Assembly (NCBI GenBank): GCA_039029315.1
Contig: JBCCGK010000063.1
Span: 1-64,000 of the forward strand
DNA: 64,000 bases
Source of the DNA: JBCCCJ01 sp039029315
GTDB lineage: Bacteria > Bacteroidota > Bacteroidia > J057
Reading direction: 5' to 3'
A model generated the notes under the pieces. It did not search any database. It had not been told where the DNA came from and saw only the letters and a list, made by a program, of their open reading frames with translations. Shown in pieces: positions 40,872 through 51,119 of this stretch. Each line of letters starts with the position of its first letter. Within the stretch, counting starts at the first letter, position 1. The translations under genes and the position numbers were made by a program.

Positions 40872-43205
40872 ATGCGTAACTACTGGCTTTTCACTTATCT
40901 CAGGAAGAGCGACCCCTTTATCCTGGCTGTTGTTCTTCTTTCCTTCGGCATGATTCAATCTTGCCAAAACAATGGGAAGCCTCCCCTTCCCAAAGAAGTG
41001 GATTACAACTTCCATATTCGGCCAATCCTGGCTGACAATTGCTATGCTTGTCACGGGCCAGACGCCAATCAACGGAAAGCAGATCTACGTCTGGACACGG
41101 AAGAAGGTGCCTATGCTGGACTCAAAGACACACCAGGTCGCTTTGCATTGGTTCCTGGCCATCCCGAACAATCAGAACTCTTCCTGCGTGTCTCTCAGAC
41201 CGATACCAGTGAACTGATGCCTCCTCCAGAGTCTAATCTTTCCCTGACAGATCGCGAAATTGCCTTGCTAGAGCGCTGGGTCGCTCAAGGTGCAGAATAC
41301 AAAAAACACTGGTCATTCATTCCCCCCACACAACATGCACTTCCAAAAGTCAAGAAAAAGGATTGGCTAAAGAATGAGATCGATCATTTCATTCTTGCCA
41401 AACTGGAAGAAATGGACCTCCGCCCCAATGAGGATGCAGACAAAGAGCGATTGTTAAAACGTGTAGCTCTGGATCTGACAGGCCTTCCACCTGAGCCAGA
41501 CCTTCAAGATCAGTTCCTCCAGGACAATGGCCCGGATGCCTATGAGAAGGTTGTTGATCAGTTGCTTGCCAACAAACATTATGGAGAGAAAATGGCCATT
41601 CACTGGTTGGATGTAGCACGATATGCAGATTCTCATGGATACCAGGACGATGGATTGCGGACCATGTGGCCCTGGCGAGACTGGGTTATCCATGCCTTCA
41701 ATCAAAATTATCCTTATGACAAGTTCGTCACCTGGCAGTTGGCAGGAGACTTATTGCCTGCCCCCAATAAGGAAATGTTGCTGGCCACAGGGTTCAACCG
41801 GAATCATAAAATCACCCAGGAAGGCGGAGTGATCGATGAAGAATATCGCATTGAATATGTTACGGACAGAACGAACACCTTCGGAAAAACCTTCATGGGC
41901 TTGACCTTTCGATGCGCCAAGTGTCATGACCACAAATACGATCCCATCTCTCAAAAGGACTATTACTCAGCCTTTGCGTTCTTTGATCAGGTACCGGAAA
42001 AGGGCATTTTCGGCACCATAGACGCCTCATTTGCTGACCCGCCCAATATGAAGATTACGGATGAGGATGTGGCAGAAACACTGAGATTCATCAACAAGAA
42101 AGACACCACCCCTGTCGAGGTCATGATCATGCAAGATTCGGCTGGGATGCGTACTACTCATGTGTTGAATCGAGGGGCTTATGATGCACCTACCGATGCA
42201 GTAGCCATGGACACGCCTGATGCCATTCTTCCCTTTGACACCAGCAAATATGAAAGGAATCGGCTGGGTCTAAGCAAATGGATGTTGGCAGATGAGCATC
42301 CCCTGACTGCACGGGTATTTGTGAATCGGGTTTGGCAAGAGATCTTTGGTCAAGGAATTGTGAAGACATCGGGAGATTTTGGGATGCAAGGAGATTTGCC
42401 AAGTCACCTGGAACTGCTGGATTGGTTGGCAGTAGATTTTCGAAAAAATGGCTGGGACATCAAGCGATTGGTCAAACAAATGGTGATGTCTGCTACCTAC
42501 CGCCAATCGTCAGAAGTGAAAGAAAAACATCTGAATACTGATCCTGAGAACCTCTTCTTTGCTCGTGCGCCAAGAAACAGATTAGGAGCAGAGCTGATTC
42601 GAGATCATGTTCTGGCCAGTAGCGGCCTGCTCAATACAGAGATCGGTGGCCCCAGCGTGAAACCCTATCAACCCAAAGGATTATGGGAATCCGCGACTTC
42701 TGGCAGGGGCTTGCTCATGAATTATGTGCAGGATCATGGACCGGAACTTTACCGTAGAGGCATGTATGTCTTCATCAAGCGCACCGTCCCACCGCCGGTC
42801 ATGTTGATGTTTGATGCCTCCAACCGAGACCAATGTGAAGTCCGTCGCCCCAACACCAGTACACCTCTTCAGGCACTTGTGATGATGAATGATCCGCATG
42901 TACTGGAAGCTTCCAGGGTCCTGGCTGAACGTCTGGTCCAGAAAGAAAAACCTGTTGAGACCAAATTGGAAGAAGCTTTTCGTCGCATCGTCTGTCGACA
43001 GCCTCGAAAGCAGGAGCTGCAAACCCTGCAGGAATTTCACCAATCGGAACTCAGCCGACTCAAAATAGAGCCTGAAAAAGCGGAAGAGCTGCTCTCTGTA
43101 GGAGAAGCTCCCCGATATGCAGAAGGAGATTCCACTGAGATTGCTGCCTTGATGCAGACAATTCACCTGATCTACAACATGGAAGAAACCATCACAAAAA
43201 GCTAG
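40872..43205 (+). CDS. DUF1549/DUF1553 protein with c-type heme motif (PSD1 type)
   Basis: A 777-residue exported protein of the Planctomycete-type cytochrome family. After a lipoprotein-like signal (GMIQSC) the cytochrome c motif NCYACHGPDANQRKADLRLD appears near residue 57. DUF1549 follows (ALDLTGLPPEPD, and ADSHGYQDDG), with a second CxxCH (FRCAKCHDHKYDPIS), then DUF1553 (LSKWMLADEHPLTARVFVNR). It is followed by a DUF1501 gene and a membrane cytochrome gene on the same strand, forming a cluster seen in PVC and some Bacteroidota genomes. A role in glycan or sugar oxidation is often suspected; not proven. Confidence 0.93.
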   Translation: MRNYWLFTYLRKSDPFILAVVLLSFGMIQSCQNNGKPPLPKEVDYNFHIRPILADNCYACHGPDANQRKADLRLDTEEGAYAGLKDTPGRFALVPGHPEQSELFLRVSQTDTSELMPPPESNLSLTDREIALLERWVAQGAEYKKHWSFIPPTQHALPKVKKKDWLKNEIDHFILAKLEEMDLRPNEDADKERLLKRVALDLTGLPPEPDLQDQFLQDNGPDAYEKVVDQLLANKHYGEKMAIHWLDVARYADSHGYQDDGLRTMWPWRDWVIHAFNQNYPYDKFVTWQLAGDLLPAPNKEMLLATGFNRNHKITQEGGVIDEEYRIEYVTDRTNTFGKTFMGLTFRCAKCHDHKYDPISQKDYYSAFAFFDQVPEKGIFGTIDASFADPPNMKITDEDVAETLRFINKKDTTPVEVMIMQDSAGMRTTHVLNRGAYDAPTDAVAMDTPDAILPFDTSKYERNRLGLSKWMLADEHPLTARVFVNRVWQEIFGQGIVKTSGDFGMQGDLPSHLELLDWLAVDFRKNGWDIKRLVKQMVMSATYRQSSEVKEKHLNTDPENLFFARAPRNRLGAELIRDHVLASSGLLNTEIGGPSVKPYQPKGLWESATSGRGLLMNYVQDHGPELYRRGMYVFIKRTVPPPVMLMFDASNRDQCEVRRPNTSTPLQALVMMNDPHVLEASRVLAERLVQKEKPVETKLEEAFRRIVCRQPRKQELQTLQEFHQSELSRLKIEPEKAEELLSVGEAPRYAEGDSTEIAALMQTIHLIYNMEETITKS

Positions 43206-43294
43206 AATTTACCATGGTTCATCCACGATCATTCGGTGATGGCAGACAATGGGTTGTTTGTGGCCCCTGAACGATCGACCAACAACTACTCGAT

Positions 43295-44737
43295 ATGAAC
43301 GACCGTCGACTCAATATCAATCGCAGACATTTCCTTGGCAAATTAAGCCTGGGAATTGGTAGTGCAGCTCTGGGCTCCTTATTGGTACCGGACCTGTTTT
43401 CATCTACTGGCGGAGATGTATCTGATTTTCCGTTGGGATTTACGCATTTTGCCCCCAAAGCCAAACGGATCATCTATTTGTTCCAAAATGGCGCTCCCTC
43501 TCAATTGGAAAGTTTTGACTTTAAGCCCAAACTGAGAGAGATGCATGGCATGGATTTGCCAGAGTCGATCCGACAAGGCCAACGGTTGACCGGCATGACC
43601 TCTGGTCAAAAATCCTTTCCATTGGTGGGGTCCTATTTTGATTTCAAGCAATATGGCCAATCAGGAGCCTGGATCAGCGAAATCTTCCCAAACATTGCCC
43701 GCATAGCTGATGATCTCTGTTTCATCAAAACCATGCATACAGAGGCGATCAATCACGATCCTGCACTCACTTTTATGCAGACAGGTGCCCAGATAGGCAA
43801 TCGACCAAGCATGGGAGCCTGGATGAGCTATGGATTGGGAAGTGAGAATGCCAACCTGCCGGCTTTCAGTGTATTGCTGTCGCGAGGTAGGGGAAATGGA
43901 CAAGGGGTGTATTCCAAACTCTGGACAAATGGGTTTTTGGACAGCACACATCAAGGCGTGCAGTTCAGTAGTGGAGAAGACCCTGTGCTGTATTTGAACA
44001 ATCCCAAGGGGACAAATCGCGAAGACCGCAGACTGATGCTGGACAAACTGGCTGACCTCAACAGCATGGGCTACGAAGAATTCGGTGATCCCGAGATTCA
44101 GTCCAAAATTCAGCAATATGAAATGGCCTACCGGATGCAGACAGCTGTTCCGGAAATCACAGATTTGAGCCGAGAGCCTGACCACATCATCAAGATGTAT
44201 GGAGCCGACTGTCTCGTTCCTGGGACATATGCTGCCAATTGTCTCCTCGCCAGGAAACTCTCAGAAGGAGGGGTAAGATTTGTCCAGCTCTATCATCAAG
44301 GATGGGACCAGCATGGAAACATGACAGGAGAAATGCCCCTTCAGGCCGAAGATACTGATCGGGCTACCGCAGCCCTCATCACAGATCTCAAGCAGCGAGG
44401 ATTGCTGGACGAGACCCTCGTCATTTGGGGAACCGAATTTGGCAGAACCAATTACTGTCAGGGCAAGCTTTCCAGAGAGAACTATGGACGGGATCATCAC
44501 CCGCGTTGCTTCACGATTTTCATGGCTGGCGGTGGCATCAAAGCTGGCATGAGCTATGGCAAGTCTGATGAATTTGGCTACAACATCGTTGAGAACCCTG
44601 TACATGTCAATGACTTTCATGCCACAATTCTTCATTTGTTGGGGCTGGATCATGAACGCTTGACTTACAAACATCTGGGTCGGCGCTATCGCCTCACTGA
44701 TGTGGCAGGCGAAGTCATTCATGACATCATTGCCTAG
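43295..44737 (+). CDS. DUF1501 domain protein with Tat-like signal
   Basis: A 480-residue protein with an N-terminal twin-Arg motif (NRRHFLGKLSLGIGSAALGS) typical of DUF1501 proteins. The body has the sulfatase/alkaline-phosphatase-like fold motifs IIYLFQNGAPSQLESFDFKP near residue 55, VIWGTEFGRT near the C-terminal third, and GRDHHPRCFTIFMAGGG with conserved His. It is the regular partner of DUF1549/DUF1553 proteins; the pair is 89 bp apart here. It should act in the periplasm. Substrate unknown. Confidence 0.93.
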   Translation: MNDRRLNINRRHFLGKLSLGIGSAALGSLLVPDLFSSTGGDVSDFPLGFTHFAPKAKRIIYLFQNGAPSQLESFDFKPKLREMHGMDLPESIRQGQRLTGMTSGQKSFPLVGSYFDFKQYGQSGAWISEIFPNIARIADDLCFIKTMHTEAINHDPALTFMQTGAQIGNRPSMGAWMSYGLGSENANLPAFSVLLSRGRGNGQGVYSKLWTNGFLDSTHQGVQFSSGEDPVLYLNNPKGTNREDRRLMLDKLADLNSMGYEEFGDPEIQSKIQQYEMAYRMQTAVPEITDLSREPDHIIKMYGADCLVPGTYAANCLLARKLSEGGVRFVQLYHQGWDQHGNMTGEMPLQAEDTDRATAALITDLKQRGLLDETLVIWGTEFGRTNYCQGKLSRENYGRDHHPRCFTIFMAGGGIKAGMSYGKSDEFGYNIVENPVHVNDFHATILHLLGLDHERLTYKHLGRRYRLTDVAGEVIHDIIA

Positions 44738-44786
44738 ATACAAATCTTTGCCTCTCTGAGTTTCTGTGTTCAATTCAGGCGTTTAC

Positions 44787-46949
44787 ATGAAAAAACTTCT
44801 ATCCCTGCTCGCCAATGCAGCATTTGCCATACAGGTTCTTCTTCTTTTCCTCTGGATACTCGAATCCTTTGTGAGCATCCCTTCCTGGCTTCAACCGATT
44901 GGTCGGATGCATCCCCTGCTGCTCCACTTCCCCATTGTATTGTGGATTTTGCTGGCGGTTCTTCCCCTTGCGAAGCGGCATCTTGTCTCCGAATCCTATC
45001 CCCCCCTCCAACATCTCTTGCTCCATCTCGCTGTAGTGATGACTTCTCTCACTGCCTTGATGGGATTCTTTTTGGCACAAGAAGGGGGATATGCAGGCAA
45101 CACCTTGCAGTGGCACAAGTGGGGCGGATTGCTGTTGAGTTTTCTGGGCTACGGTCTGCTCATTGGGTATCCACGATTGAGTGAACGACCACAACTCTTA
45201 CAAAGCATAGTAGGTGGCGGGGTTTTTCTGTTGATCGTTGCCAGCCATTTTGGAGCAGAATTGACACATGGAGAGAATTTTGTTTTTGCGCCCTTGCAGC
45301 AAGCGACCACACAAGAAACCATCGATCCTTCTCAGCCCATTGCACAGGAAATGGTCTTACGAATTCTGGATAGCAAATGCGCCAGTTGTCATAATTCCCG
45401 AAAGAAAAAAGGAGAATTGGATCTCAGCAGCCTCCAGGCACTTTTTGCTGGTGGAGAACACGGAGACATCATTATAGCTGGAAATGCAAAAGAAAGTGCG
45501 CTTATGCAACGCTTGCACCTTCCTCTCTCAGATGATGATCATATGCCGCCAGAAGGCAAACCGCAACTGGACCAGAGCGAACTTCGACTCCTGTCTGTCT
45601 GGATTGACAATGGCGCAAGCAAGACAGTACAACTCTCTGATCTGGCAGACAGCAGTTCCTTATTTGCTGCTGTCAATCAATGGATTAGTAGGCAGGGAAT
45701 TGCCACAGCGGATGGTCCACGCTATTCCTTCCCGGCCGCCTCGGCACGAGACATTCAGGAATTGAATACCCCATTTCGCAGAGTCAGTCCCATTAGTGCG
45801 ACATCTCCAGCCCTGGAAGCGACGATCTTTGTTCGAAAAGCCTATACCCCCCAAAGCATCGCGGATCTACGGTCTGTCAAACAACAACTGGTTTCCCTGA
45901 ATCTCAGTCATTTACCAGTGACCGATGAGGATCTGAAGATGGTAGGCGAATTTGAGAAACTGGAAAGGGTGATCCTCAATGGAACAGAGGTTACGCATGA
46001 AGGACTACAACATCTCACAACCTGTCAACACCTCAAATCTTTGGCCGTCTCCAGCACCAAAATTGGTGCAGAAATCGCAGATTTACTGCCTCAGTGGCCA
46101 CTACTTCGAGAAGTGTTTGTCTGGAATACCCGATTGGATTCTGTTGCGATCAACAGCCTGAGCAGTCGATTTCCTGAGATGACAGTTGAACGTGGGTATA
46201 TTCCCGATGCAGAGGAAATTCTCAACATGAGTCCTCCTCAAATCATTACAGATATCCGCGTCCTCGGACCAGATGACAAGGTAGAGCTCAAACACAATTT
46301 TCCTGGTGTCAGCATCCACTATACCACAGATGGCAGTGAGCCAGATAGTCTGAATGGCAAGCTGTATGAAGGCCCAATCAAGTTGGACGGTTATACACAG
46401 GTCAAGGCTATGGCATTTCACCAAGGATGGATCAGCAGTCAAACCATCAGCCAGACATTTTTCAAAAAAGGAATTGAGATTCAATCCGCAGAATTGGAGC
46501 ATATTCCGAATAAGCGTTTCATGGGCCGGGGGGCAAAAACCATCCTTGATGGACAAAAAGGAGATCCTTCCAGTCAGGAAGGCCCGTTGTGGATCGGCTA
46601 TCGCTTCAATCCTTTTTCAGCCATCATGGATCTTGGAGAAGATGCACCTGAAATTAGCCATTTGACCTTTAGTTATCTTCAGAAAACAGGCTCGTACATC
46701 ATGCCCCCCAAGAGCATCGAAGTTTGGGGAGGACCAGAGAAAGACCAACTCAAAAGGCTTGTCCGAAAGATTCCAAAGCAACCCACGGAATCTCTCCCAA
46801 ATGAAATTTTGGGCATCGAGCTTTCATTTGAGCCTGCACAGTATCGCTACCTCAAAGTGGTAGCCAAGCCTGTCAATCCGATGCCATCCTGGCATAAAGG
46901 TGCAGGAGACAAGGGGTGGGTGTTTGTAGATGAAATCATTGTGCAGTGA
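44787..46949 (+). CDS. Membrane cytochrome c with leucine-rich and FN3-like domains
   Basis: A 720-residue protein. I choose ATG 44787 (MKKLLSLLANAAFAIQVLLLF). The N-terminal ~160 residues contain several membrane helices (DUF2231-like RMHPLLLHFPIVLWILLA). A cytochrome c motif follows (SKCASCHNSRKKKGELDL; CxxCH) with distal Met in HMPPEGKP. Residues about 330-460 look like leucine-rich repeats (LVSLNLSHLPVTDEDLKMVG). A chitobiase/FN3-like segment follows (VSIHYTTDGSEPDSLNGKLY), and the end is a discoidin-like beta domain (QYRYLKVVAKPV). It completes the three-gene cluster. Confidence 0.85.
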   Translation: MKKLLSLLANAAFAIQVLLLFLWILESFVSIPSWLQPIGRMHPLLLHFPIVLWILLAVLPLAKRHLVSESYPPLQHLLLHLAVVMTSLTALMGFFLAQEGGYAGNTLQWHKWGGLLLSFLGYGLLIGYPRLSERPQLLQSIVGGGVFLLIVASHFGAELTHGENFVFAPLQQATTQETIDPSQPIAQEMVLRILDSKCASCHNSRKKKGELDLSSLQALFAGGEHGDIIIAGNAKESALMQRLHLPLSDDDHMPPEGKPQLDQSELRLLSVWIDNGASKTVQLSDLADSSSLFAAVNQWISRQGIATADGPRYSFPAASARDIQELNTPFRRVSPISATSPALEATIFVRKAYTPQSIADLRSVKQQLVSLNLSHLPVTDEDLKMVGEFEKLERVILNGTEVTHEGLQHLTTCQHLKSLAVSSTKIGAEIADLLPQWPLLREVFVWNTRLDSVAINSLSSRFPEMTVERGYIPDAEEILNMSPPQIITDIRVLGPDDKVELKHNFPGVSIHYTTDGSEPDSLNGKLYEGPIKLDGYTQVKAMAFHQGWISSQTISQTFFKKGIEIQSAELEHIPNKRFMGRGAKTILDGQKGDPSSQEGPLWIGYRFNPFSAIMDLGEDAPEISHLTFSYLQKTGSYIMPPKSIEVWGGPEKDQLKRLVRKIPKQPTESLPNEILGIELSFEPAQYRYLKVVAKPVNPMPSWHKGAGDKGWVFVDEIIVQ

Positions 46950-47059
46950 AGAGGAGAAACATCGGAGGAATAGGCTGGTGACACTGATGGAAAAATCATC
47001 AAAAAACCGGCGAATTCAGAACTTGCAGGATCAGGTCAGCTGAACCAAACAATCCCCGA

Positions 47060-47281
47060 TTATTTACACGCACAATAGTACCAGCTATCCAGTTCTCCTC
47101 CCAATTCTTGCAGAAAGGATTTGATGGCTTTTTTGCCAGTATACTGATCCTGGTCTGAGATCAAAACTGGCGCTGGCAAGCCTTCTTTTTCTTCAATTTT
47201 GTGGCTAAGAACCAATTCGTTGAGCATCGTTTGGATGTCCTGTACTTCTTCCGTTTGGGTAGAATATTGTAAGACGATCAT
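47060..47281 (-). CDS. Small hypothetical protein, 73 aa
   Basis: ATG 47281 lies 2 bp after the stop of the membrane glycosyltransferase gene, suggesting translational coupling. The protein starts with a strand (MIVLQYSTQTEEV), has a helix pair, and a PAPVLISDQDQYTGKKAI stretch that looks like the cis-Pro end of a thioredoxin or glutaredoxin-like fold, with a C-terminal CACK. Family not certain. Confidence 0.6.
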   Translation of the reverse strand: MIVLQYSTQTEEVQDIQTMLNELVLSHKIEEKEGLPAPVLISDQDQYTGKKAIKSFLQELGGELDSWYYCACK

Positions 47282-47283
47282 AG

Positions 47284-48516
47284 TTAGAGATCTAAGTATT
47301 TGACAACAAGTTCATAGCGATCGAAGTCCGGGATTGTCGGCCGTTTCTCTTCATGAATCTCCCGCGCGAGCTGAATTGGATCTGCGCTCTGGGACTGTCC
47401 CGGCCAGAAATAATACCGAAGTCCTCCTTTATACGCTTTTGGTTCGGCAAAGATTTGCAGCCTCGGGATTTGCTCAGCGACTTGCCAGGCACAGAGATAC
47501 ATGAGGGGCGATAGACAGATAGTCAGAGCAACTCTTAGCCAGAGGGGTCTGATTTTTTCTTCCAACCACCCTACTCCATCCGCTCCCAGAATGCACAATA
47601 CAAGATATGGCAAAAGAAAAAACACATAACTATCTGTAACATTGTAGCGCATCGCAAATCCCCAGATCGGTGCTGCCGCCAATAGAAGCAGGAGTGTCCA
47701 TGCTCTTCTTTTCTTCCAGTTTATCCAGATGCCCCACACCAATAGTGGCAAGAATACATGAAAGTTGTATATCAAATAGCCGATACTCCTGAGCCCGCCA
47801 AAAAACAAGTTCTTGATATCCATTTGCAACACCTGTCCCTGATAAGCATGGTCAAAAAATATCGCGGAGAGGGGATGTGTCTGCAACAAGATTGGCAACA
47901 AAAATAATGGACTGACCAAGAGTGCAAATAATCCAATCGGTCCCAGACGTTGCTTCCAGTTTTTCTCCCCACGCATCCAGTACATGCCTACTGCTGGCAA
48001 TAGCAAGAGAAATTGGATATGGGTCAGCATAGCGACAGCCATCCATATGGCCACTTGCCAGGATCGTTTGTTCTCTTCCTGCAAGACATCTTGTCCCATT
48101 GCCCAAAATATCTCCATCGCAATCCACATACTCATGCTGTAGACTTCAATCGTAACTGCCTGTCTCCACCAACTAAAACTCACAGCAAAAATAAGGCTAG
48201 TTATCAAGGCAATTGACTGTTTCCCGCTAGCTAGGTCAATGAGTAGATATAGCCGATACAGACATCCCATGGCAAACACAATGGACAATCCCGTCAATAG
48301 ACTCACTGGATTCCCAATTTGCGGCAAGATCAGGATGTGACAAAGGTTCAGATATAAGAAATGGCTGGTAGCATTGGTCGCCCAATCAAAGCCCAAACTT
48401 GCATAATATAGCACCCCAATCGAGTCTCCAAAACTGAGAAATGGATTTTTGGTGAGCCAATATATCAGCCCAATCAAGCCAAAAATCATCCATGTGAGAT
48501 AGCGGTTCTTTGCCAT
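47284..48516 (-). CDS. DUF2723 family membrane glycosyltransferase-like protein
   Basis: A 410-residue integral membrane protein with about ten helices. The N-terminal pattern (KNPFLSFGDSIGVLYYASLG, then HFLYLNLCHILI) and the helix with SFSWWRQAVTIEVYSM match DUF2723, a GT-C type family related to protein O-mannosyltransferases (TMEM260-like). The first Asp of the FGDS motif is a candidate catalytic residue. The final ~70 residues are soluble. Acceptor unknown; Bacteroidota do make O-glycoproteins. A small gene follows immediately. Confidence 0.82.
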   Translation of the reverse strand: MAKNRYLTWMIFGLIGLIYWLTKNPFLSFGDSIGVLYYASLGFDWATNATSHFLYLNLCHILILPQIGNPVSLLTGLSIVFAMGCLYRLYLLIDLASGKQSIALITSLIFAVSFSWWRQAVTIEVYSMSMWIAMEIFWAMGQDVLQEENKRSWQVAIWMAVAMLTHIQFLLLLPAVGMYWMRGEKNWKQRLGPIGLFALLVSPLFLLPILLQTHPLSAIFFDHAYQGQVLQMDIKNLFFGGLRSIGYLIYNFHVFLPLLVWGIWINWKKRRAWTLLLLLAAAPIWGFAMRYNVTDSYVFFLLPYLVLCILGADGVGWLEEKIRPLWLRVALTICLSPLMYLCAWQVAEQIPRLQIFAEPKAYKGGLRYYFWPGQSQSADPIQLAREIHEEKRPTIPDFDRYELVVKYLDL

Positions 48517-48601
48517 GAGAAGTCAAAGGTAGAGAAAGGCACAAAAATTCATACTTTTTTTTTCGTCCTTTTCCGCTAATTTTACAAGCCAATTGAAGAA
48601 A

Positions 48602-50485
48602 ATGCTTATCAACTCCCCCCGTGTATGTATTTGGGTTTCAGTGCTTATCTGGATCACCTCCGCATTGTCTTGCACCCCAATTCCTTCCCCTCCCAGTGCT
48701 GAGCCAGATCCTCATTCCTATGCCAAACCCTGGGAGGCCAAGGTTACCCACCTCGATCTTGACCTTGTGGTCGACTTTGAAGAAGAGATCATCTCTGGTA
48801 CGGCTATCCTCTCCATCGAGCGAATCGATGATGCAGACAAGTTGTATCTCGACACTGATGGATTAAACATAGAAGCGGTATTGATCGCCTCCAATGGCCA
48901 AAATGAAACTGTTGCCACCTATACATTGGGAGAAGAAGATTCTGTCCTTGGGCAAGCACTGATCGTGGATTTAAAGTCCAATACACGATATGTTCATGTG
49001 GTATACTCTACCAAACCAGGCGCTGAAGCCCTTCAGTTTCTGTCACCAGAACTTACTTCAGGGGATTCTCCCTTTTTGCTGACGCAATCTCAAAGCACCT
49101 TTGCCCGGACATGGGTTCCTATCCAGGACAGTCCCGGAATTCGCTTTACCTATCATGCCACAGTGAAGGTTCCAGAAGGCTTGATGGCATTGATGAGTGC
49201 AGAGAATCCAACCCAACTTTCTCCTGCCGGAATCTATGAGTTCAATATGATGATCCCTATTCCAGCTTATTTGTTGGCACTGGCAGTTGGGGAAGTCGAA
49301 TTCCAGGCTATTGGAGCTCGAACAGGCGTCTATGCAGAACCGGGTTTGGTAGAAGCAGCAGCCTACGAATTCGCTGAAGTAGAAGATATGATGAAAATCG
49401 CGGAGTCTCTCTACGGTCCCTACAGATGGGAACGATATGACATCATCGTATTGCCTCCCAGTTTCCCATTTGGAGGCATGGAGAATCCTCGATTGACCTT
49501 TGCTACGCCAACTATTTTGGCTGGAGACCGCTCTCTTGTGAGTCTTGTTGCTCATGAGTTGGCACATTCCTGGTCAGGGAATCTTGTCACCAATGCTACC
49601 TGGAATGACTTTTGGCTCAATGAAGGGTTCACTGTCTATTTTGAGTTGCGAATCATGGAGGCCTTGAAGGGAAGAAGTTATTCTGAAATGTTGGCTCATA
49701 TCAGTCTGGAAGATCTCAATGATGAAGTAGCTGGAATGGGCTCTAACAATCCCGACACCCGCCTGAAGCTTGAGTTGGAAGGCCGACATGCGGATGATGG
49801 CATGACCTCTATTGCCTACGACAAAGGATATTACTTTTTGAGATTGATTGAAGAAACAGTCGGGCGAGGGGCTTTTGATATCTTTTTGAAGGCTTATTTT
49901 GAAAAGAATGCCTTCAAATCCATGACAACAGACGGATTTTTGACGCAATTACAGGAAGAACTCCTGGTCCACCACCCCGGTGCTTCTGAAGCAATCAGCA
50001 TCCCTGAATGGGTACACACGCCTGGCATTCCGGAGAATCTTCCTCAACCTGGATCTGAGAGGTTCGATGCTGTCGAAAGTGCTGTCAGTTCCTGGATCGC
50101 TGGGGTAGAATCCTCTCAATTGGAAACGGCCAACTGGTCCTCTCATGAATGGCTACATTTCATCCGGGTATTGCCTTCTTCTATCGGAGCAGATAAATTG
50201 GCAGAACTCGACTCTGCGTTTCAATTTACCCAAAGCACCAACAGTGAAATACAAAACAAATGGTATCAAAGAGCTATACAGGCAGAATATGAATATGCCT
50301 ATCCAGCTATCCGGTCGTTTTTGCTCAAAGTTGGGAGGAGAAAATTTCTCAAACCCTTGTACACTGAAATGATGAAAACAGAATCCGGTGCAGCCAGAGC
50401 TCATGAGATCTACCAAATAGCCCGTGAGCGTTATCATCCTATTGCCGTCAACACCATAGATGAGGTATTGAATTGGACTCCATAA
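48602..50485 (+). CDS. M1 family aminopeptidase
   Basis: A 627-residue zinc aminopeptidase with a lipoprotein-like signal (WITSALSC). ATG 48602 is chosen over the TTG 3 codons upstream. The exopeptidase motif is FGGMENPRLTF, and the zinc motif H318-E-L-A-H322 is followed by E341 (WLNEGFTVYFELRI). The C-terminal ~130 residues are a helical domain like leukotriene A4 hydrolase. It should trim N-terminal residues of peptides in the periplasm. It is followed after 10 bp by the DUF1684 gene. Confidence 0.93.
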   Translation: MLINSPRVCIWVSVLIWITSALSCTPIPSPPSAEPDPHSYAKPWEAKVTHLDLDLVVDFEEEIISGTAILSIERIDDADKLYLDTDGLNIEAVLIASNGQNETVATYTLGEEDSVLGQALIVDLKSNTRYVHVVYSTKPGAEALQFLSPELTSGDSPFLLTQSQSTFARTWVPIQDSPGIRFTYHATVKVPEGLMALMSAENPTQLSPAGIYEFNMMIPIPAYLLALAVGEVEFQAIGARTGVYAEPGLVEAAAYEFAEVEDMMKIAESLYGPYRWERYDIIVLPPSFPFGGMENPRLTFATPTILAGDRSLVSLVAHELAHSWSGNLVTNATWNDFWLNEGFTVYFELRIMEALKGRSYSEMLAHISLEDLNDEVAGMGSNNPDTRLKLELEGRHADDGMTSIAYDKGYYFLRLIEETVGRGAFDIFLKAYFEKNAFKSMTTDGFLTQLQEELLVHHPGASEAISIPEWVHTPGIPENLPQPGSERFDAVESAVSSWIAGVESSQLETANWSSHEWLHFIRVLPSSIGADKLAELDSAFQFTQSTNSEIQNKWYQRAIQAEYEYAYPAIRSFLLKVGRRKFLKPLYTEMMKTESGAARAHEIYQIARERYHPIAVNTIDEVLNWTP

Positions 50486-50495
50486 CATCCTGGAC

Positions 50496-51119
50496 ATGAT
50501 GAAACGATTGTTGCCTCTTGCGATCTTAGCTCTTTGGACTCTCTTCCTCTTCAGCGGATTTGGGCCCACAGACAAAGCCTACATTCGTTCTGTCAAAAAA
50601 CATCGAAAACAAGTCCATAAGTCCTTCAAAGATCCCGAATCTTCTCCCTTCAAGGATCAGGCACACAGCTATACGCGTCTGTCCTATTTTCCACCAGATC
50701 CTGCTTATCGTGTCTCGGCCACCATCTCGCGAACACCGGAAGCCGATCCATTTCATATTCAAACCAGCAATCCCGATCGGCAGAAGCAGTTTGTTTCCTA
50801 TGGCCAACTGCAGTTTGACCTGAACGGGGCAGCCTACTCTCTGACAGTGTATCGCAACCTTGAGTTGCCCGGAATTCCTCTCTACAAAAATCACCTGTTC
50901 TTATTGTTTACTGACGAAAGTAGTGGACGAGATACCTATGGTGGTGGGAGATATCTGGATCTGGAGATTCCAGAGACAGGAAATGAAATTGTTCTGGATT
51001 TCAATATGTGCTACAATCCTTATTGTGCCTATGGAGAGGGTTGGTCTTGTCCAATTCCTCCTTCAGAAAATCATTTGCCGATACGAATTGAGGCTGGTGT
51101 AAAAAAATATCACGATTGA
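50496..51119 (+). CDS. DUF1684 domain protein
   Basis: A 207-residue protein with an N-terminal hydrophobic signal or anchor (LLPLAILALWTLFLFSGFG). The body shows the DUF1684 pattern: SPFKDQ, FDLNGAAYSLTVYRN, LFLLFTDESSGRDTYGGGRY and the conserved end FNMCYNPYCAYGEGWSCPIPP. Function unknown; the conserved Cys-rich C-terminal block is the hallmark. Cotranscribed with the M1 peptidase. A weak CCCA/TGGG hairpin lies after the stop. Confidence 0.9.
   Translation: MMKRLLPLAILALWTLFLFSGFGPTDKAYIRSVKKHRKQVHKSFKDPESSPFKDQAHSYTRLSYFPPDPAYRVSATISRTPEADPFHIQTSNPDRQKQFVSYGQLQFDLNGAAYSLTVYRNLELPGIPLYKNHLFLLFTDESSGRDTYGGGRYLDLEIPETGNEIVLDFNMCYNPYCAYGEGWSCPIPPSENHLPIRIEAGVKKYHD

Noticed and set aside
46101..46556. 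151-codon minus-strand ORF
   Set aside because: Shadow of the membrane cytochrome/FN3 gene, with no domain of its own.
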